A stretch of 19,244 nt of DNA from JAQGJA01 sp965651535. GTDB taxonomy: Bacteria; Pseudomonadota; Alphaproteobacteria; Micavibrionales; SZUA-601. Location: positions 1 to 19,244 of the forward strand of contig CBFGSX010000018.1 of the NCBI GenBank assembly GCA_965651535.1, written 5' to 3'. Shown piece after piece: positions 15,543 to 19,244 of this stretch. The translations under genes and the position numbers were made by a program. The notes under the pieces were generated by a model. The model was given only the letters and a program-made list of their open reading frames with translations. It searched no databases and was not told where the DNA came from. Every line of letters starts with the position of its first letter. The first letter of the stretch is position 1.

Positions 15543-17228
15543 ATGTCTGTTTTTTTTTCCAGATGCGCGGCCCTGTGCGTGGCATGGATGCTGGCTGCCG
15601 GGGTTGCCGTGGCGCAGGTGCCAGCGTCGGCGGATCCTGCCCGCGTTGCGCCCCGTTCCACCCTGACCCCGCCTCCGTCCGAAGCCGTAAAGCCCGCTGC
15701 GCCTGCGCGTCAGGCCGACAGCGCCCTGACAGAGGAGGAGGCGCGCCGGACGGTTCTTCTGGACTCGCTTGTCATCGACGGCATGACGGCCTATCCGATC
15801 GAGACGGTCACGGCCCCTTATGCCTCTTTGATTGGCACGCGCGTGACATGGGCGACAATCCACGCCATCGCGCAGGATTTGCAGCAACGCTATTGGGATG
15901 ACGGCTATGCGCTGACGCGGGTCACGATGCCGCCGCCGCGGGACGGGATTGTCCGTCTTCAAGTTGTCGAAGGCTATGTCGCCGAGGTGGAGACAAAAAA
16001 CGCCGACCCCTCGGATCGGGTGATCCGCGATGCGGTGCGGCGTTTGAAAAACCTCAACCCCCTTAATGTCAAAAAGCTCGAGCGGATTTTGCTGATCCTC
16101 AACGATATGCCGGGGACGCGGCTGTCGGCGGTGTTGGCCTCGCCGAAGATGGAAAACCCGCCGCCGGGGGCCTTGCGCCTTATTCTTGAAAAAGGCGAGG
16201 CGCCCCGATTGTGGGGAAGCGTCGGGATCCATAATCACGGCTCGCGCTATGCCGGCCCATGGCAGGGTTCGGGCAATGTTTCGGCGGCGCGCGTTTTCCT
16301 GCCGCATGACAGCCTGTCTTTTGCAACGGCAGTAGCGCAACCGCTCAGCGAGCTGGCCTATGGTTCGCTGCGCTATACGCTTCCGGTTTGCGGCGCATCG
16401 GGGACGGTTTTGAGTCTGGCCGGGACGTTCTCCCGCAACGCGCCGGGGCTGGATTTGAAAGCCCTCGAGGTCAAGGGCCGCGCGCATGAGCTGGCGCTGG
16501 GAATTTCCTATCCGGTCATGCGCCAGCGCGACAGGATGTGGCAGGTCGAGGGCGGCTTTGCGGTCAAGGGGGCGTATACCGATCTTTCGGGCGGGCGTCT
16601 TTATGATGACCGCCTGCGTGTGTTCTCGCTGGGGACGCGCTTTGTCCAGGCCGACACGGCGCAAGGCGTGAACAGCCTCGAGCTGGGTTTTGCGCAGGGT
16701 CTGGATATTCTGGGGGTTCGCCGATCCGGTTCGGCGGATCTGTCGCGCGCGGCGGGACGCACCGATTTTACCAAGATCACCGCCGGGTTTTCCCGCGAAC
16801 AGGCCTTGCCCCGGAATTTTGCGCTTCGGGTGATGGCCGAGGGGCAATATACGGCGGACCCGCTTTTATCGGGCGAGGAATTCGGATTTGGCGGCAGCCG
16901 TCTGGGCCGGGGCTATGACCCGTCCGAGATCACGGGCGATCGGGGCGTCGCGTTCGGGGTCGAGCTGCGCCACCATCATCCGGTAGCGGTCGGAAGGCTC
17001 CAGCCTTATGTGTTTTACGAGATCGGCAAGGTCTGGAATATCGATCCCGGCGCCCGGGACAAGGTGTCGGCGGCGTCATCCGGGGTCGGGTCGCGGTTTT
17101 TCCATCAAAAAGGCTGGAACGCCGATCTGAATCTGGCTGTGCCGTTAACGAAACCGGCGGCGCATCCGCCTGCCTATAGCGCGGAAAAAGGGGTGCGGGT
17201 GCTGTTTTCGCTGGGGGTGGATTTTTAG
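15543..17228 (+). CDS. TpsB/FhaC-like outer membrane transporter (POTRA plus beta-barrel)
   Basis: Two-partner secretion transporters move TpsA exoproteins across the outer membrane. The 561 residues start with a signal peptide (cleavage near 24, after GVAVA), then a Pro/Ala-rich linker. A ShlB-type POTRA region follows (about 72-215), including LQVVEGYVAEVE (139-150). The barrel carries the Omp85/TpsB lid-loop motif GGSRLGRGYD (450-459) with Arg456-Gly-Tyr. It ends in VDF with the expected C-terminal Phe. No TpsA-like gene with a filamentous-haemagglutinin repeat structure is in the window, so it may be orphan or serve another substrate. The start has a weak GACGGA site directly before ATG. 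It is 55 bases after pssA. Confidence 0.85.
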   Translation: MSVFFSRCAALCVAWMLAAGVAVAQVPASADPARVAPRSTLTPPPSEAVKPAAPARQADSALTEEEARRTVLLDSLVIDGMTAYPIETVTAPYASLIGTRVTWATIHAIAQDLQQRYWDDGYALTRVTMPPPRDGIVRLQVVEGYVAEVETKNADPSDRVIRDAVRRLKNLNPLNVKKLERILLILNDMPGTRLSAVLASPKMENPPPGALRLILEKGEAPRLWGSVGIHNHGSRYAGPWQGSGNVSAARVFLPHDSLSFATAVAQPLSELAYGSLRYTLPVCGASGTVLSLAGTFSRNAPGLDLKALEVKGRAHELALGISYPVMRQRDRMWQVEGGFAVKGAYTDLSGGRLYDDRLRVFSLGTRFVQADTAQGVNSLELGFAQGLDILGVRRSGSADLSRAAGRTDFTKITAGFSREQALPRNFALRVMAEGQYTADPLLSGEEFGFGGSRLGRGYDPSEITGDRGVAFGVELRHHHPVAVGRLQPYVFYEIGKVWNIDPGARDKVSAASSGVGSRFFHQKGWNADLNLAVPLTKPAAHPPAYSAEKGVRVLFSLGVDF

Positions 17229-17365
17229 TCTATAGTTACCATAACGTAATAGTTCTTGAAATTAACCCTTTTTTATGGTGGAATGGAGGCCGTCTGGGGT
17301 GAGTCGCGGCTTTGCCGTGTTCCATCGCCCCGGGTCAACCCGGAACGGATTAAGAGAGGTTCCCC

Positions 17366-17971
17366 ATGATGCAGAATTTTAATGCCGAGAAATTCGGCCG
17401 CCGCGCTTTTACCGTTGCCGCCTTGTTCGGCGCGTCGATGCTCTCGTCCTGCGAGCCCGAGCCCGAGCCGCAGCCCGACCCCATCCCGATGAATTTGAAC
17501 GGGAAGGCTTTTAGAATGTCCACCAATACGCTGGCGCAGAACTCGCAGGGCGTCTGGGCCTTGCGCGATAGCTGGTTCGATTTCACCGACGAGGCAACGG
17601 GGAAGGACTACACGATGAGAGTCAGCCCCGTCAAGGAGCCGTATAAAAACGCGACGGTGACGGTGTCGAATACCGAGATTATCCGCGACGAGACCGTGGT
17701 GGAACCGTACGGGCCGAATGTGGACACCCGGAACAACGACAAGGTGATTGTAACGGTTATGATGGATGACGGGCGCAAGGTAACGGTCTCGGCCGACGAG
17801 AACACGCCCTATGACATCTATCCGGGTCATTTCAAGCATACGGAGAAAATGCTCAAGCCGGAAGGGCGCGAGGATCTCAAAGCGCTGGTGAAGGGTGCGT
17901 TCGAGCAGTATACGGAGAAGCCAATAGAGGCAGCAATAAAAGAAAAGGTTTCTGCGCCCATTCCCAAGTGA
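17366..17971 (+). CDS. Putative lipoprotein of unknown function
   Basis: 201 residues. The N-terminus FGRRAFTVAALFGASMLSSC reads as a signal peptide with a lipobox ending at Cys29, and its RRxF resembles a twin-arginine signal. A short EPEPEPQPDP linker follows, then a soluble domain rich in beta-strand patterns (YTMRVSPVK, ATVTVSNTEI, KVIVTVMMDDGRKVTVSA). I do not recognise the family. AGAGG six bases before the ATG is a fair ribosome binding site. A candidate promoter TTGAAA-N17-TGGAAT starts at 17256, and small hairpins (CCGGGTCAACCCGG at 17330-17343) lie in the leader. A strong terminator follows. A link to the upstream TpsB transporter is possible but unproven. Confidence 0.75.
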   Translation: MMQNFNAEKFGRRAFTVAALFGASMLSSCEPEPEPQPDPIPMNLNGKAFRMSTNTLAQNSQGVWALRDSWFDFTDEATGKDYTMRVSPVKEPYKNATVTVSNTEIIRDETVVEPYGPNVDTRNNDKVIVTVMMDDGRKVTVSADENTPYDIYPGHFKHTEKMLKPEGREDLKALVKGAFEQYTEKPIEAAIKEKVSAPIPK

Positions 17972-17990
17972 GTTTCATGATTTAAAAAAA

Positions 17991-18017
17991 CGCCCCGGAA
18001 ATCCGGGGCGTTTTTTT
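17991..18017 (+). terminator. Rho-independent terminator
   Basis: Perfect eight-pair stem CGCCCCGG-AAAT-CCGGGGCG (17991-18010) followed by seven T, and preceded by seven A, so it can also terminate leftward transcription. It lies 20 bases after the lipoprotein stop. Confidence 0.93.
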
Positions 18018-18036
18018 ATCCTCTCCGTAATGCTTG

Positions 18037-18130
18037 CCCCCGCCTTCGCGGGGGTAAACTTCAGCGAGCATCCATGGAGCGTATAAGGTTGAATAGACCC
18101 TCGCTTGCGCAAGGGTTACAAGGCGGGGGA
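18037..18130. repeat. Nested palindromic repeat before the cysteine-rich gene
   Basis: An inner hairpin CCCCCGC-CTTC-GCGGGGG-like stem (18037-18054) and a second palindrome CTTGCGCAAG (18104-18113) lie within outer complementary segments CCCCCGCC (18037-18044) and GGCGGGGG (18122-18129). It belongs to the same general class of GC-rich dispersed repeats as the element at 4101-4187. The remainder of 18018-18183 shows no gene. Confidence 0.6.
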
Positions 18131-18183
18131 GTGTCACAGTTTCCATTCCTCTGGGTCCCTCGGCATGGCTCGGGACGTGCATT

Positions 18184-19244
18184 CTAGTTCACCAGATGCT
18201 CGGCGGCGTCGACATCCAGCAGGATAAGGGGCTCGCAAAGCTTGCCACCCGTACTGTGATAACCGTTATTCGGATTGGCGTGCACAGGCAGCGTATCGTT
18301 GAGAATGATCCTGGGGCCGTATTTCATGCGGCAAATCTCGGCTCCGGTCTCGGAGGACGGCACCCCGCCGGTGGCATGGATGGCGGCCTGTTCCAAAAAC
18401 TCGTCCAGGCTGTCGTAATCCCCGTGGGTGAACACGGTGGCCACCTGACTATCCTTGTAAAAAACATTCGGCATGGACGGGTTTTTCTGGACGTCCTCCC
18501 ATCTTCCCCCTTCTTTCCCACCGCATTGCTCTGCGACGGGGCCCTCATCGTGCGTGTCGTACAGGTACAGCTTCGTGCTGGGGAAATACCGTCCCAAAAA
18601 CCCGACCAGCGAGTTGTGGTTGTCATGGCGGCTGTTTCCATCGTAACGCACTTTGACCTCAAGGGCCCGCTCGAATTTCTGTCCGTACTCCTCCTGATTT
18701 CGGCACCATTTGAAGCGGTTTTCCCAGATATCCAGTCCCGAGCGCGGGCCGTAATCCTGTTTCAGCATATCGGCCATGTCGATATCACGCTCGGACCAGG
18801 TGGTGGTTTTGGGGCAGCCGACGCAGACGCGTCCGAAGGGCGTGTTGGAGCAGCACGTCCCCCAGACCGCGCGCGGCTTGCAGCCGCCGGGGACCAGCGG
18901 GTCCACGTAACCCGTGCAAGCGCGGCAGGTATAGCGCACGGGTTTCTTTTCGGGTTCGCAGAGTTTGCGCCCGAAATAAGGCGAGTTGTAATGCACGGCG
19001 CAGTCATCGCTGAACTTTTTGTCAATGAAGGCACCGGTCTGCGCGCCGAGGATAGGGGCCATGGGGCCCAGCACGGGCCACAGGAAAGCGCCGCCGACAA
19101 GGGAGCCGATCAGGCCGCCATCCCATAATTTGTTCTTGCGCAGGCAGTGCGTGTCGGCGCCCGAGGCGAAGATGACCAGAGAGGCGGGCTTGTCGGGATC
19201 GATGCCGGTGCCGTCGGCGGATTTGGCGCGCAGGCGGTCGAGGG
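18184..19244 (-). CDS. Cysteine-rich protein of unknown function (C-terminal part, runs off right edge)
   Basis: The frame is open from the window edge to a TAG at 18184, giving at least 352 residues. A GTG at 19074 is possible, but upstream codons continue without a stop and include a sensible Cys-containing segment, so the start is probably outside the window. A Gly-rich hydrophobic stretch (GGLIGSLVGGAFLWPVLGPM) precedes a region dense in cysteines: RYTCRACTGYVD, GGCKPRAVWGTCCSN, GRVCVGCP. Further single Cys lie in KWCRN, EQCGG, EICRM and KLCEP. The even spread of about 14 Cys suggests disulfides outside the cytoplasm or a metal cluster. I do not recognise the family. Confidence 0.75.
   Translation of the reverse strand, partial: LDRLRAKSADGTGIDPDKPASLVIFASGADTHCLRKNKLWDGGLIGSLVGGAFLWPVLGPMAPILGAQTGAFIDKKFSDDCAVHYNSPYFGRKLCEPEKKPVRYTCRACTGYVDPLVPGGCKPRAVWGTCCSNTPFGRVCVGCPKTTTWSERDIDMADMLKQDYGPRSGLDIWENRFKWCRNQEEYGQKFERALEVKVRYDGNSRHDNHNSLVGFLGRYFPSTKLYLYDTHDEGPVAEQCGGKEGGRWEDVQKNPSMPNVFYKDSQVATVFTHGDYDSLDEFLEQAAIHATGGVPSSETGAEICRMKYGPRIILNDTLPVHANPNNGYHSTGGKLCEPLILLDVDAAEHLVN

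Noticed and set aside
15252..16847. 531-codon minus-strand frame across pssA and TpsB
   Set aside because: Overlaps two well-supported genes on the other strand and has shadow composition.
18196..19128. 310-codon plus-strand frame opposite the cysteine-rich gene
   Set aside because: The minus-strand frame is open through the window edge and has a plausible protein composition; the plus frame is Val/Gly/Arg-rich without a start context. Some doubt remains because neither has a recognised family.

Overview
The window looks like a chromosomal segment of a fairly GC-rich alphaproteobacterium. Evidence for this is the DUF4164-zapA-6S RNA cluster beside a tkt-gap pair, an adrenodoxin-type ferredoxin next to mnmA, a psd-pssA operon, and promoters of the TTGAC-N17 type. 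Neighbouring Dot/Icm-like (type IVB) secretion genes occur in only some alphaproteobacterial groups, including predatory or host-associated lineages. Any finer placement would be a guess.

Left part (1-5300). Reading leftward are the start of mnmA, a [2Fe-2S] ferredoxin whose promoter sits almost on its start codon, the 6S RNA gene (ssrS) with its own promoter, a small 61-residue ORF, zapA and a DUF4164 coiled-coil protein. Reading rightward are transketolase and glyceraldehyde-3-phosphate dehydrogenase, two enzymes of central carbon metabolism. Between them lies a small convergent 60-residue gene with a good promoter and ribosome binding site.

Middle (5300-8500). A repeat-rich 380-base spacer contains a 172-base inverted repeat. 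It is followed by a leftward type II cation P-type ATPase and tRNA-Thr(UGU).

Secretion cluster (8600-12870). Three tightly packed rightward genes encode a DotM/IcmP homologue, an unrecognised single-pass membrane protein, and the coupling ATPase DotL/IcmO. DotL has a long low-complexity C-terminal tail that carries a short Trp-centred motif three times, the last copy at the very C-terminus. A degenerate copy of the motif appears near the C-terminus of the unknown middle protein. This is the most interesting feature of the window: it suggests a lineage-specific docking motif and a possible extra component of the type IVB coupling complex. No other dot/icm genes are in the window.

Right part (12870-19244). 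A 50-residue ORF with its own promoter faces a LOG-family nucleotide hydrolase; the two stop codons overlap. Then come psd-pssA (phosphatidylethanolamine synthesis), a TpsB/FhaC-type outer-membrane transporter without a recognisable TpsA partner, a small lipoprotein with a strong terminator, and the C-terminal 352 residues of a cysteine-rich unknown protein that runs off the right edge. Several families of dispersed palindromic repeats are scattered between genes, and one has been absorbed in frame into transketolase.
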